A program made the translations under genes and the position numbers. From an uncultured bacterium (GTDB lineage Bacteria > Bacillota > Clostridia > Oscillospirales > Acutalibacteraceae): a stretch of 64,000 nucleotides of DNA. How positions within the stretch are numbered: the stretch's first letter is position 1; each line of letters opens with the position of its first letter. The notes beneath the pieces were generated by a model that was not told the DNA's origin, did no database searches, and was given only the letters and a program-made list of their open reading frames with translations. Where the stretch lies: assembly GCA_949283655.1 (NCBI GenBank), contig CASDTH010000016.1:52151-116150 (forward strand), read 5' to 3'. Positions 42,335 through 51,062 of the stretch are shown piece by piece.

Positions 42335-43420
42335 ATGTCAAACAGACTGTTTCAGAGTGTAATCCACCAGATGAAGGACGCAATAGGCCGCATGGTCGGC
42401 GTGGTGGATGAAACCGGCACCATCATTTCTTGCAGCGAGTTAGGCCGGATCGGCGAGGTGCAGGAAGCCTCCCTTTCCGATATCTTTACCAGCGGGGAGG
42501 CTACGGTGGTTGATGCCTGCACCTATCGCGCCTTCGGTACACACATGCACCCGGAATATGCAGTGTTTGTAGAAGGGGCAGATGAGATCGCCTGCCGCTA
42601 TGTAGATATCATTGCCGTTTCGTTGAGCAGCATCAAGCAGTACTATGACGAAAAGTATGATCGCGGCAACTTTATCAAAAATGTGATTTTGGATAATATC
42701 CTGCCCGGGGATATCTATCTAAAGGCAAGGGAACTGCGCTTTAACAACGATGCGACCCGTGTGGTTTTGCTTATCCGTATTCTTGAGCACAATGATGTTT
42801 CCATCTATGATGTGATTCAGAATCTCTTCCCAGATAAAACCAAGGATTTCGTAATCAATATTAATGAGACCGATATCGCCCTTGTTAAGGAAGTGCGCGC
42901 CAACATTGAGCCCAAGGATCTTGAGAAGCTTGCGCGCTCAATCGCCGATTCTCTGGGAACGGAGTTTTATACGCATGCGCTCGTCGGCATCGGCACAACG
43001 GTCAGCGGCATTAAAGAGTTGGCGCGCTCCTTTAAGGAGGCACAGGTGGCTCTTGAGGTCGGCAAGGTATTTGATACGGAGAAAACCATTGTCAGCTATG
43101 ACAACCTGGGGATTGCCCGCCTGATCTATCAGCTGCCAACTACGCTGTGCGATATGTTCCTTCGCGAGGTGTTTAAGCGCGGTTCCATTGAGAATCTGGA
43201 TCAGGAGACGCTGTTTACCATTCAGCGCTTCTTTGAGAATAACCTCAATGTTTCCGAAACCTCCCGAAAGCTGTTTGTGCACCGTAATACGCTGGTGTAT
43301 CGCTTGGAAAAAATCAAAAAGCTCACAGGCCTTGACCTGCGTGAGTTTGATGATGCAATCGTCTTTAAAGTGGCCCTGATGGTCAAGAAATATCTGGATT
43401 CCAACCCGGTCAAGTATTGA
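42335..43420 (+). CDS. PucR/CdaR-type transcriptional regulator
   Basis: A 361-residue regulator. The C-terminal helix-turn-helix 'VSETSRKLFVHRNTLVYRLE' followed by KIKKLTGLDL is the PucR C-terminal signature. Residues 10-115 resemble a sensing domain ('GVVDETGTIISCSELGRIG') and the middle a GGDEF-like CdaR module. The ATG at 42335 has GGGGGG upstream. It precedes ftsE across a terminator, an arrangement I associate with Clostridia, but a link to division is not shown. Ligand unknown. Confidence 0.87.
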   Translation: MSNRLFQSVIHQMKDAIGRMVGVVDETGTIISCSELGRIGEVQEASLSDIFTSGEATVVDACTYRAFGTHMHPEYAVFVEGADEIACRYVDIIAVSLSSIKQYYDEKYDRGNFIKNVILDNILPGDIYLKARELRFNNDATRVVLLIRILEHNDVSIYDVIQNLFPDKTKDFVININETDIALVKEVRANIEPKDLEKLARSIADSLGTEFYTHALVGIGTTVSGIKELARSFKEAQVALEVGKVFDTEKTIVSYDNLGIARLIYQLPTTLCDMFLREVFKRGSIENLDQETLFTIQRFFENNLNVSETSRKLFVHRNTLVYRLEKIKKLTGLDLREFDDAIVFKVALMVKKYLDSNPVKY

Positions 43421-43433
43421 TTCCGGTAGGCGT

Positions 43434-43470
43434 CAACCCCCGGCGGCGCCGCCGGGGGTTGGTTGTTTCT
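43434..43470 (+). terminator. Terminator after the regulator gene
   Basis: A perfect 28 bp palindrome (43434-43461) is followed by GTTGTTTC. Confidence 0.85.
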
Positions 43471-43634
43471 GTATGAGCCCTGTTTGTGCAGCCGCTAATC
43501 GGGCGGCTGGTTCCTGTGGAGGGGAACGGGCACGGCGCGTGGGGCGCTGTGCGTGAGAGAGGGCCCTGCCCCGCTGTGCGGCAGGGCGTAAGCCTCACTT
43601 CAGGGCCTTCTGTGCGAAGAAAGGAATGTGTGCA

Positions 43635-44357
43635 GTGATTGAGTTCCAAAACGTTTCAAAAACGTACGAAAACGGCACCATGGCACTCAAAGACGTAAGC
43701 CTGCATATTCAAAAAGGCGAGTTTGTATTCATAGTCGGCGCGTCCGGCGCGGGCAAAAGTACCTTCCTCAAGCTGATTATGCATGAAGAAACGCCAACGA
43801 GCGGCACAATCCGCGTTGGTAAGTTTGAATTGGCGGGAATGAAAAAGAAGGAGGTCCCTCTGCTGCGCCGCACCATGGGTGTGGTGTTTCAGGATTTCCG
43901 CCTCATTCCGAAGATGACGGTGTATGATAACGTGGCCTTTGCCATGCGTGTTGTCGGCGCGCGCCCAGCGGAGATCCGGCAGCGTGTGCCTTTTGTCCTG
44001 CGCTTAGTAGGGCTGATGGGCAAAGCATCCTGCTATCCGGAGGAGCTCTCCGGAGGGGAGCAGCAGCGTGTAGCGCTTGCGCGCGCGCTGACGAATAATG
44101 CCAACCTGATCATTGCGGACGAGCCCACGGGCAACATTGACCCGACGATGTCCTACGAGGTGGTCAAGCTGCTGACCTGCCTGAATGAGATGGGCACCAC
44201 GATTGTCATGGTGACGCACGAGCATGAGCTGGTGCGTGCGTTTGACCGCCGGGTAATTACCTTGGGCAATGGCTGCATCGTCGGCGATACGGCGGCGGGG
44301 GAAGAGCCTGTGCAGGTGCCATTGGCCAATGCACAGCAGGCAGGAGGTGCCCTATGA
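43635..44357 (+). CDS. ftsE: Cell division ATP-binding protein FtsE
   Basis: A 240-residue ABC ATPase. Walker A is '[16 protein letters not shown]', signature '[16 protein letters not shown]', Walker B '[13 protein letters not shown]'. With FtsX it forms the FtsEX complex that passes the divisome signal to a peptidoglycan hydrolase. The GTG at 43635 was chosen because family members start '[14 protein letters not shown]' and AAGGA lies ten bases upstream; the ATG at 43626 is too close to that site. A 4-base overlap joins it to ftsX. Confidence 0.96.
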   Translation: MIEFQNVSKTYENGTMALKDVSLHIQKGEFVFIVGASGAGKSTFLKLIMHEETPTSGTIRVGKFELAGMKKKEVPLLRRTMGVVFQDFRLIPKMTVYDNVAFAMRVVGARPAEIRQRVPFVLRLVGLMGKASCYPEELSGGEQQRVALARALTNNANLIIADEPTGNIDPTMSYEVVKLLTCLNEMGTTIVMVTHEHELVRAFDRRVITLGNGCIVGDTAAGEEPVQVPLANAQQAGGAL

Positions 44358-45265
44358 GAGCAGAAGGGAGCTTGGCCTATCTGACGAAAGAGGGCTTTCG
44401 TAGCTTGTGGGCCAACCGGATGATGAGCATTGCTTCCATTGCCGTGTTGATGTCGTGCATGATCATCATCGGCTGTGCATCAATGATTTTTATCAATATC
44501 AATGGGATTCTGGGCCATATTGAGGATCAAAACATTGTGATGGCCTTTTTGGATGAAGCCGCAAGCGATGAGCAGGCGGAGCAGGTTGGCGAGGCGATTC
44601 GTGCCCTGCCGAATGTGAAAGCTTGCACGTTTGTCGCAAAGGAGGATGCGTGGGAGCAGCAGCTGGAGAGCCTGGGTGAGGATGCCGTGCTGCTGGAGGG
44701 TATGGTAGAAAATCCACTGCCGGATGCTTACCGGGTGACGGTGGATGACCTCTCCCTTTTTTCACAGACGGTAGAAAGTCTGAAAGCCCTCCCCGGCGTG
44801 CAGTCCTTGCAGGAGAATAGCGAGCTCGCCGGCTCAGTCATGGAGATGCGCCGTTCTGTGACGGCCATCGCCCTGGTAATTATCGGAATGCTGCTGATTG
44901 TGTCGCTGTTTATTGTTTCCAACACGGTGAGGCTGACGATTTTTAACCGCCGTTTGGAAATCAGCATCATGAAGGACGTAGGTGCGACAGACGGGTTTAT
45001 CCGTTGGCCGTTTATGGTGGAGGGGATGGCGATTGGCGTGCTCTCCGGCCTATTTTCCCTGGGAGCTGTCTGGGGGATTTATGCGCTTGCGGTGAAGGCA
45101 TTCGGCGGCTTTTTGGATTTGTTCGGCACAGGGGCGGCGTCGTTTGGCACATATGCCGGATGGATGTTGCTCGGCTTCCTGCTGCTGGGGCTCCTGACAG
45201 GTGTTTTAGGCTGCGTGATATCCATGAACCGGTATTTAAAAAATGGAGGTGGAAGCCTTGGGTAA
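44354..45265 (+). CDS. ftsX: Cell division protein FtsX
   Basis: A 303-residue membrane protein with four helices: one N-terminal (about 20-45), then a large extracellular domain (about 50-170, 'NIVMAFLDEAASDEQAEQVG') and three more helices. The extracellular domain recruits the hydrolase. It overlaps ftsE by ATGA and its end overlaps the start of the hydrolase gene, so all three are coupled. Confidence 0.95.
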   Translation: MRAEGSLAYLTKEGFRSLWANRMMSIASIAVLMSCMIIIGCASMIFININGILGHIEDQNIVMAFLDEAASDEQAEQVGEAIRALPNVKACTFVAKEDAWEQQLESLGEDAVLLEGMVENPLPDAYRVTVDDLSLFSQTVESLKALPGVQSLQENSELAGSVMEMRRSVTAIALVIIGMLLIVSLFIVSNTVRLTIFNRRLEISIMKDVGATDGFIRWPFMVEGMAIGVLSGLFSLGAVWGIYALAVKAFGGFLDLFGTGAASFGTYAGWMLLGFLLLGLLTGVLGCVISMNRYLKNGGGSLG

Positions 45266-46550
45266 GCTGCGTAAATGGCTCCGATCCCTGTTTTGTGTAT
45301 GTATGGCCCTGGGCATGCTTGTTGTGAGCAGCGGGCCCTATGCCAGAGCAGTAAATATCGAGGATTTGCAGGATGAATACGACCGCCTTGACCAGCAAAT
45401 CGAGGCAAACCGGAATAAACTCAACGAGCTTGCCTCCGATATGGAGGATCAGCAGGCTTATATTGACACGCTCAACGATCAAATTGAAACAACTCAGCAG
45501 CAGGCAGAAGTGCTTCAGGAGCGCATCGCGATGCTGAATGCGGATATCAGCAGCCTGAATAACAAGATCGAGGCGTTGGACACCAAGATTCAACAAACCC
45601 AGGCTGAAGCTGAGGAGCAGGAGGGGCAGATTGAGGAGACCTTTGAGCTGCTGAAGGAACGGCTGCGCGCCATGTATATGGCTGGTGGCGGCTCACAGCT
45701 GGAATTTTTGCTGGAGGCAGGCGATTTTGAAACCTTCCTAATACGCACAGAGCTGCTGCGCAGTGTGACCAGGCATGATACGCAGCTGATCGATGCACTC
45801 TCAGAGGAGCTGGAGGTGTTTCAGGGCCTGCTCCAAACGATGGAGGAGGATAAGGCCTCCTTGCAGGAGCAGCAGGAGACGCTGGTTGCCCGTAAAGCGG
45901 ATGTGCAGGCTTCAGCGCAGCAGCTGAGTGAAAAGGAGGATGAGATCAACGCCAATGTCAAGCAGGCGAACTCCTATATTCAGCAGCTGGATCACAACAG
46001 TGACCTGTACCAGGCGCAGATGAGAAAGCTGCAGGCGGATCGGGATGAGGTCGATGCCCAAATTGCCGCCTATATCCGGGAGCATGCTTCCAGCTCAGGC
46101 GGTTCCAGCGATTCGGGCGGCTCTTCTCCGGGTGGGTCAGGCAGCTCCAATCCGTATCTGCTCTGGCCGCTGCCCGGCTTCCACCACATCACCTCTTATT
46201 TTGGGCCGCGTGATCTTGCCGGTTTCACCTATCATTGGGGAATTGATATCAGCGGCAGCGGTGTGTATGGGCATGATATTGTTGCGGCAGAAAGCGGCAC
46301 TGTGCTTTTGGCCCAGACGGATAAATCCTGGGGCAAGTATATCCTTATCGATCATGGCAACGGGATGCTCACGCGCTATGCGCACTGCAGCCGCCTGCTC
46401 GTTTCACAGGGCGACCGGGTAACGCGCGGCGAGACGATCGCCAAGGTGGGCGATACCGGCAATGTGACCGGGCCGCATTTACATTTTGAGGTGTATGAGG
46501 GCGATCAGCGCTATGACCCGCTGAACTACCTGGATCCCGCGGATTATTGA
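45258..46550 (+). CDS. FtsEX-controlled M23 murein hydrolase (EnvC/PcsB-like)
   Basis: A 430-residue exported protein: signal peptide ('FCVCMALGMLVVSSGPYARA'), long coiled coil (about 30-270), a Ser/Gly linker ('SSSGGSSDSGGSSPGGSGSS') and a C-terminal M23 (LytM) domain (about 295-428). The zinc ligands are present in 'HWGIDI' and 'HLHFEVYE', so unlike E. coli EnvC it should be a true endopeptidase. The TTG at 45258 has GGAGGTG six bases upstream and lies inside the end of ftsX. It is the expected partner of FtsEX. Confidence 0.93.
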   Translation: MGKLRKWLRSLFCVCMALGMLVVSSGPYARAVNIEDLQDEYDRLDQQIEANRNKLNELASDMEDQQAYIDTLNDQIETTQQQAEVLQERIAMLNADISSLNNKIEALDTKIQQTQAEAEEQEGQIEETFELLKERLRAMYMAGGGSQLEFLLEAGDFETFLIRTELLRSVTRHDTQLIDALSEELEVFQGLLQTMEEDKASLQEQQETLVARKADVQASAQQLSEKEDEINANVKQANSYIQQLDHNSDLYQAQMRKLQADRDEVDAQIAAYIREHASSSGGSSDSGGSSPGGSGSSNPYLLWPLPGFHHITSYFGPRDLAGFTYHWGIDISGSGVYGHDIVAAESGTVLLAQTDKSWGKYILIDHGNGMLTRYAHCSRLLVSQGDRVTRGETIAKVGDTGNVTGPHLHFEVYEGDQRYDPLNYLDPADY

Positions 46551-46569
46551 CAAGGAAAGGGTTTGGCCG

Positions 46570-47763
46570 ATGAACAAAAAGATATCACTTGGCGTGACAA
46601 TCGCGTTGATTCTGATCGCAGTTACTGCGTCAATTGCGATTACCATGTCGTTCGCAATGAATCAGTATGATGCTCTGATCGAGGGCCTCCCCGAGCGGGA
46701 GGAGATGTATGCGAGGCTGTCTGCTCTGGATGATGAGGTGCGGGAGAAATATTATGGCAGTATTGACAACCAGCAGCTCAATGCAGAGCTCGCCAGCGGC
46801 TATATGCAGGGCTTGGGCGACGAATACAGCTATTATATGACGGCGAGCGAATATATTGCATATGACGGCCGCATCCGCGGAAAAATGTCCGGCATTGGCA
46901 TCAGCACAGTGTTTGATGAAGAGACGGGCGTTCTTTCGATTGTTGAGGTGAATGCGGATTCGCCGGCGCAAAGCGCGGGGCTGCAAAAGGGAGATCAAAT
47001 CACCCAGATCGGTGGGACCGCCGTAACACAGGCGAATTACGAGACACTGCTGCAGGATCTGGAGGGGGATAAGCTCACCACCATCGATGTCACCTATCGC
47101 CGCAGCGGCACAGATCAAACAGTGAAGGTCATGCGGGGCTACAGCGTGAAATCCGTTTACTATGAAATCATCAGTACGATAGGTTATATCCGCATCACCA
47201 GCTTTTATGAAAACACAGCCACGCAGTGCCAGGAGGCGTTGGATGCGCTCGCTAAGGAAAACATCAAGAGCATTGTCATTGATGTGCGCGGTACGTCGGA
47301 GGGGCTGATCCCTTATGCTGTGCAGGTGATTGATCTGTTTGTGCCGATGGCCACCGGCGGGAATCAGGCAATTGCTGTTGCTGTGGATAAAGAAGACGAG
47401 GTAGTGGAAACATTTACCTCTGATGCAGCGGATTATTCCGGCCAGATCTGCGTGCTGATCAATGAGGATACCCAAGGTGCGGCCGAGCTGTTTGCCTGCG
47501 ACCTGCGGGATTTTGACAAGGCCGAGCTAGTTGGTGAGAAGACCAAGGGCAATGGGAAGATGCAGGAGATCCTCCAGCTTTCAGACGGCGGCGCGATTGT
47601 GCTGACAACAGCGAGGATTATCCCATATAAGAGTGAGAGCTTCGATGGGGTCGGTGTTGAGCCGGATGTTACGGTGCAGCTGGCACAGGAGCAGTTTGAG
47701 CTTGTGCCGCACGATCAGGATGCGCAGCTGCAAAAGGCCTTTGAAATTTTGAATGGTGTATGA
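46570..47763 (+). CDS. S41-family (CtpA-like) protein lacking the catalytic Ser-Lys pair
   Basis: A 397-residue protein with an N-terminal membrane anchor (about 5-30), a PDZ domain (about 100-185, 'IVEVNADSPAQSAGLQKGDQ') and an S41 protease fold. The usual nucleophile motif (T/S-A-S-A-S-E) reads 'NEDTQGAAELFA', with G303 in place of the serine. The lysine motif GKG reads 'GEKTKGNGKMQ', with N328 at exactly the +25 position of the lysine. Both catalytic residues are therefore replaced although the framework is conserved. It follows the M23 hydrolase by 20 bp in the FtsEX operon and probably acts as a non-proteolytic binding or regulatory protein. Confidence 0.85.
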   Translation: MNKKISLGVTIALILIAVTASIAITMSFAMNQYDALIEGLPEREEMYARLSALDDEVREKYYGSIDNQQLNAELASGYMQGLGDEYSYYMTASEYIAYDGRIRGKMSGIGISTVFDEETGVLSIVEVNADSPAQSAGLQKGDQITQIGGTAVTQANYETLLQDLEGDKLTTIDVTYRRSGTDQTVKVMRGYSVKSVYYEIISTIGYIRITSFYENTATQCQEALDALAKENIKSIVIDVRGTSEGLIPYAVQVIDLFVPMATGGNQAIAVAVDKEDEVVETFTSDAADYSGQICVLINEDTQGAAELFACDLRDFDKAELVGEKTKGNGKMQEILQLSDGGAIVLTTARIIPYKSESFDGVGVEPDVTVQLAQEQFELVPHDQDAQLQKAFEILNGV

Positions 47764-47852
47764 TGGCGAAATGGCCAGCCATAGGCCTGTGCCTATAGCG
47801 GTGATTTCTATCGCTTTGTGATTATAAAACAAAAACGGCCTCCCAAGCAGGA

Positions 47853-47959
47853 AGCCGCTCAGTCAGGCGAAAAACACTTGAATTCGGATTTTTGCCATTG
47901 AATGTTAGCGGTGGGCGCCGGAAAGCACTGTTATCAAACAACCTTACAGGCCCCGGGAG
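47853..47959 (+). repeat. Dispersed repeat C, copy 2
   Basis: About 107 bp closely matching 20099-20203, with the same GCCGCT / TTAGCGG arms and the GGCGAAAAA / TTTTTGCC hairpin around GAATTC. It follows the last gene of the FtsEX operon. Confidence 0.75.
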
Positions 47960-47977
47960 AAGCTTCCCGGGGCCTTC
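47948..47977 (+). terminator. Terminator-like hairpin at the end of repeat C
   Basis: AGGCCCCGGGA (47948-47958) pairs with TCCCGGGGCCT (47965-47975), then TCC. It is the first strong stop after the S41 gene. Confidence 0.6.
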
Positions 47978-48420
47978 CGTTCTGCACGGGGCAGGGGATT
48001 TTTGTTTTTTCGTCCGCCATCTCATTTCCCCAATCCATCATTCAGCTTCGTAGGGAATGGTCTCGGCCGTTTCGGCCCGACAGCCCCACAAACTTCCGGG
48101 AAGGCTTGCCGGAAGCCTTCCGGGGGTTTCCCTTAACTCAGTGGCAGGAACCTTTCAATAGGCCAGCGGCGACAGGTTCCGTGCATTTCTGGTGGGCTGG
48201 TGAGGGGACTTGCCTAAAATGTTTGCACTGCCGTGAGGTAGCGAGTTCTTTGGGCGTTCGCCGAACACATCAAAGCGATTCTGAAACGTATCAGTGCCGC
48301 CGATGGCCGTAAGAACGGCCCCTTTTGCTTTCTTTGCCGGCCGAGCGGAAAAGGAGGGCTCTGCGGCCTGAGCGGAATAAACATCAATGTTTCATTCGTG
48401 GTGCGGCCAATAGATTTTTG
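47978..48420. other. Intergenic region, possible decayed repeat
   Basis: About 440 bp without a supported gene. Fragments such as GGGCGTTCGCCGAAC near 48253 recall the palindrome of repeat A, and GGCCGTAAGAACGGCC forms a small hairpin. This may be a degenerated member of the repeat families. Confidence 0.4.
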
Positions 48421-48421
48421 A

Positions 48422-48457
48422 ATTTTTGAAGGAGTGTCTGATTTCGCTGTACGCGAC
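48422..48457 (-). repeat. Dispersed repeat E, copy 2 (inverted)
   Basis: On the minus strand it reads GTCGCGTACAGCGAAATCAG followed by a CACTCCTTCAAAAA tail, matching 9977-10010 and 63967-64000. Confidence 0.65.
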
Positions 48458-48543
48458 CGTATTCAAAAAAGAACAAAATCTCCCGGCCGCAGTACCGGTA
48501 AACACACTATGCACACACCTGAATACACCCCCTTTCGACAAGC

Positions 48544-48576
48544 AAAGCAGCTTCCCCAGCAGGAAGCTGCTTTTTG
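48544..48576 (+). terminator. Terminator facing the GH2 gene
   Basis: AAGCAGCTTCC (48545-48555) pairs with GGAAGCTGCTT (48562-48572) and TTTTTG follows on the plus strand. It would stop plus-strand transcripts from reading into the convergent GH2 gene. Confidence 0.75.
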
Positions 48577-48738
48577 TATGCTCTGTACACTGTGAAATGT
48601 GCTGCACGCTGTTGCCTTGGATGAGGCCGAAAGCGCCCATGCCAGGGGTAAACAGTATAGATGGTCAGCCCGATCCGGCAACCAGATTTCCTCTGCTGCT
48701 CATGCGGCAGTATCTTTTGGCTTTTTCATGCTAATGTA

Positions 48739-50502
48739 TTACTTGGACACCAAACTCTGATGCTTCTCCTCCAACGCAGCGGGCGCACTATTGACTGCAC
48801 GGATCCGCTCGTAAATTTCCGGGTTAAATTTGGGCTTTCGCTCATAGGTGTAGAGCCCGTTTTGCTCCTGCTCCACATCATAGAGCTGTGTATAGCACAG
48901 CGCGCAGATATTGGGGTTATCCATCAGTGTACGGGTCAGTCCGGCATACCGCTGGGCAAATTCCTCCTCGCTCTCCGGCGCCTTGCCGTAGCCCCAGCCC
49001 TTTTCCCGGCCGGGCGCCCACCAGGCTCCGCCGTATTCGCTGACGAAATAGGGCTGCCCTTCGTATTGCTGCCGGTCCGGGTAGGTCTCATAGATCGTTT
49101 CGCGCGTTACCGCGCCATAACGGGCGGCAAAGGTGGTTACATCCTGCTCATAATCGTGTACGTCGTAAATATCGGTCCGTGCGTGGTAATTGCCGCTTGT
49201 GTCAATGACAGGGCGTGTTGGATCCGCAGCCTTTGTCGCTAAATAGACTGCCTCCAGCACTCGTTTATCCGCACGGCGGTGATGCTGATCCCAGGTCTCG
49301 TTAAAGGGGCACCAGCCGATGATGCACGGGTGATTAAAATCGCGGGAGAGCACCTCCAGCCATTCTGGTAGGAAATGAATGAGTCCCTCGCTGGTGGTGA
49401 TATCCAGCCCCCAGCTTGCCTGCTCACCCCAGACGAGATAGCCGAGCCGGTCTGCCCAGTAGAGAAATCGCTCCTCAAACACCTTCTGGTGCAGGCGCGC
49501 CCCGTTGAAGCCGAGCGCCATGGAAAGCTCGATATCCTGCTTCAGCGCTTCATCCGTGGGCGCGGTGTATACGCCGTCCGGATAATAGCCCTGATCGAGC
49601 ACCAGCCGCTGAAAGACCGGACGCCCATTGAGCCAGACCGCATGATCTCTCACCTCAACCGTGCGGAAGCCGAAATAGCTCTGCACCGTGTCCAGCACAA
49701 CGTCTTCATCCAGCAACTCATAGGTGATGTCGTAGAGGTTTGGTTGAAGGATATCCCAGCATTTTACGTGTTCAACCTGCATCGTGAGGGCCACCCCACA
49801 GGCGGAAAGAGGGAAGGTTTCCTGCGCGCACAACTGCCCTTCGAATGTGATGGAGGCGCGTAGGGAGAGCTCTCTGGGCAGGCAGTTCACCTGTGGGCAA
49901 AGCGTGACGCTGCCGGTGCGGAAATCCGTGGTCAGGCGGACGCTTTCCAGATAGACCTTCGGCACGAATTCAAGCCACACGCTCTGCCAGATGCCGGTTG
50001 TGCGTGTATAGCTGCATCCGGAGGAGTGGTAGTGGTCACATTGCTTCCCATGCGGCTGGGTGCCGTTGCGCTGGTGGTCAACGGCGTGCACAGTCAACGT
50101 ATTTTCACCCGGATGCACATACTCCGTGATATCAAACAGGAACGAGCTGTAGCCGCCCTTATGGGCGCCGCACGCTTCACCGTTGAGGTATACCGTGCAG
50201 GCATAGTCCACAGCGCCAAAGTGCAGCAGCACATGGCCGGCAAGCTGCTCCTGTGTCAATACAACACTTCTCCGATACCAAACGGATTCCATAAAATCCA
50301 GATGTGCGATGCCCGAAAGCCTCGATTCCGGGCAGAAGGGGACGAGGATTTTGCGCTCAAATGGAGCGTTCGGGCTGCTTTGCCCACGATCACGCCCGCT
50401 TTTGCCATGGTCAATGTGGAATGCCCACTCGCCATTGAGCGTTTGCCAGGCATCGCGGAAAAACTGCGGCCTGGGGTATTCACTGCGCGGAGGATACGTC
50501 AA
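48739..50502 (-). CDS. GH2-family glycoside hydrolase
   Basis: A 587-residue cytoplasmic enzyme with the GH2 layout: a sugar-binding jelly roll ('ESVWYRRSVVLTQEQLAGHV', 'LHFGAVDYACTVYLNGE'), an immunoglobulin-like domain and a TIM barrel with the acid/base in 'WCPFNETWD' and the nucleophile in 'FVSEYGGAWW'. It could be a beta-galactosidase, beta-glucuronidase or beta-mannosidase; the exact sugar is open. The start: GGGAG directly touches an ATG at 50511, so the TTG at 50502, nine bases from that site, is favoured. The promoter -10 overlaps earlier in-frame ATGs and rules them out. No signal peptide is present. Confidence 0.9.
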   Translation of the reverse strand: MTYPPRSEYPRPQFFRDAWQTLNGEWAFHIDHGKSGRDRGQSSPNAPFERKILVPFCPESRLSGIAHLDFMESVWYRRSVVLTQEQLAGHVLLHFGAVDYACTVYLNGEACGAHKGGYSSFLFDITEYVHPGENTLTVHAVDHQRNGTQPHGKQCDHYHSSGCSYTRTTGIWQSVWLEFVPKVYLESVRLTTDFRTGSVTLCPQVNCLPRELSLRASITFEGQLCAQETFPLSACGVALTMQVEHVKCWDILQPNLYDITYELLDEDVVLDTVQSYFGFRTVEVRDHAVWLNGRPVFQRLVLDQGYYPDGVYTAPTDEALKQDIELSMALGFNGARLHQKVFEERFLYWADRLGYLVWGEQASWGLDITTSEGLIHFLPEWLEVLSRDFNHPCIIGWCPFNETWDQHHRRADKRVLEAVYLATKAADPTRPVIDTSGNYHARTDIYDVHDYEQDVTTFAARYGAVTRETIYETYPDRQQYEGQPYFVSEYGGAWWAPGREKGWGYGKAPESEEEFAQRYAGLTRTLMDNPNICALCYTQLYDVEQEQNGLYTYERKPKFNPEIYERIRAVNSAPAALEEKHQSLVSK

Positions 50503-50542
50503 TCGAATCATCTCCCTGATTTGATCTGTTTTACTCAGCCCC

Positions 50543-50571
50543 ATTATAATCACGGCAGAGAGAAAAGGCAA
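50543..50571 (-). promoter_or_regulatory. Promoter of the GH2 gene
   Basis: On the minus strand TTGCCT (50571-50566), 17 bp, TATAAT (50548-50543). Confidence 0.75.
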
Positions 50572-50638
50572 TAGATTTTTTAAATCCGATTTGGTATATG
50601 AAAGCCCGACGAAATCAGAGGAGTCTTTTGGTGGATGA

Positions 50639-50922
50639 TAGCATCAGTGTACAAGGGTACACATCGGTTTTCAGCGCCGTGGCCACGCCCCTGGCTGCGT
50701 TATCCTCCTTGCTTTCCGCCAAGGAAAGCTGCGCCGTCTGCCTTGCCAGGCATCCTGGCCACAGGCTGAAAACTCCGAAGGACCGCTTAGGGCTGCTTCA
50801 GGCGAGGGGATCGCAAGGCCGCAGGGCACGGCCGGGCTCGCCGCCCTGCCGCGCCCGAGAACGCAGCGAGCATCCGTCTGAGCCCGCCTTAGCGGCGATG
50901 TTCCCCTTGTACACTGATGCTA
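50639..50922 (+). mobile_element. MITE-like structured element, repeat B copy 1
   Basis: A 284 bp non-coding element bounded by perfect 19 bp inverted ends (TAGCATCAGTGTACAAGGG at 50639-50657 and its complement at 50904-50922). Its interior is conserved with 63662-63938. It contains long-range pairing (GTTTTCAGC...GTGGCCA with TGGCCAC...GCTGAAAAC), a GCTTTCC/GGAAAGC hairpin and a GCAGGGC/GCCCTGC stem. It lies between the GH2 promoter and the bioY operator. No transposase is encoded. Confidence 0.8.
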
Positions 50923-50971
50923 CCCTGCCTTATGAAAAAGCACATGATTGTGGGAACATGGAAGGCTCCAT

Positions 50972-51005
50972 ATTGTAAACTATATTAAAATATAAGGTTG
51001 ACAAT
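50972..51005 (+). promoter_or_regulatory. BirA operator of bioY
   Basis: ATTGTAAAC (50972-50980) and GTTGACAAT (50997-51005) form the inverted repeat known for biotin repressor sites in Firmicutes (TTGTAAAC/GTTTACAA type, 16 bp centre). The right arm includes the -35 box of bioY. birA itself is encoded next to bioY. Confidence 0.88.
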
Positions 51006-51026
51006 AAAGAGGCATTCCCCTATCAT
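50998..51026 (+). promoter_or_regulatory. bioY promoter
   Basis: TTGACA (50998-51003), 17 bp, TATCAT (51021-51026). Biotin-bound BirA should cover the -35 box. Confidence 0.82.
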
Positions 51027-51062
51027 AGAGAGGACAAGCACTCAATGATGGGAGAAACGTTT

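Noticed and set aside
48000..48420. Possible decayed protein gene in the 47.8-48.7 kb gap
   Set aside because: No frame with a ribosome site or recognisable motif; similarity to repeat fragments is the only signal.
50639..50922. Interpretation of repeat B as an intact insertion sequence
   Set aside because: No transposase frame is present in 284 bp; a MITE-like or structured RNA element fits better.
50598..50978. 126-codon plus-strand frame across repeat B
   Set aside because: It spans the inverted ends of a structured element; the matching region of copy 2 does not keep the frame.
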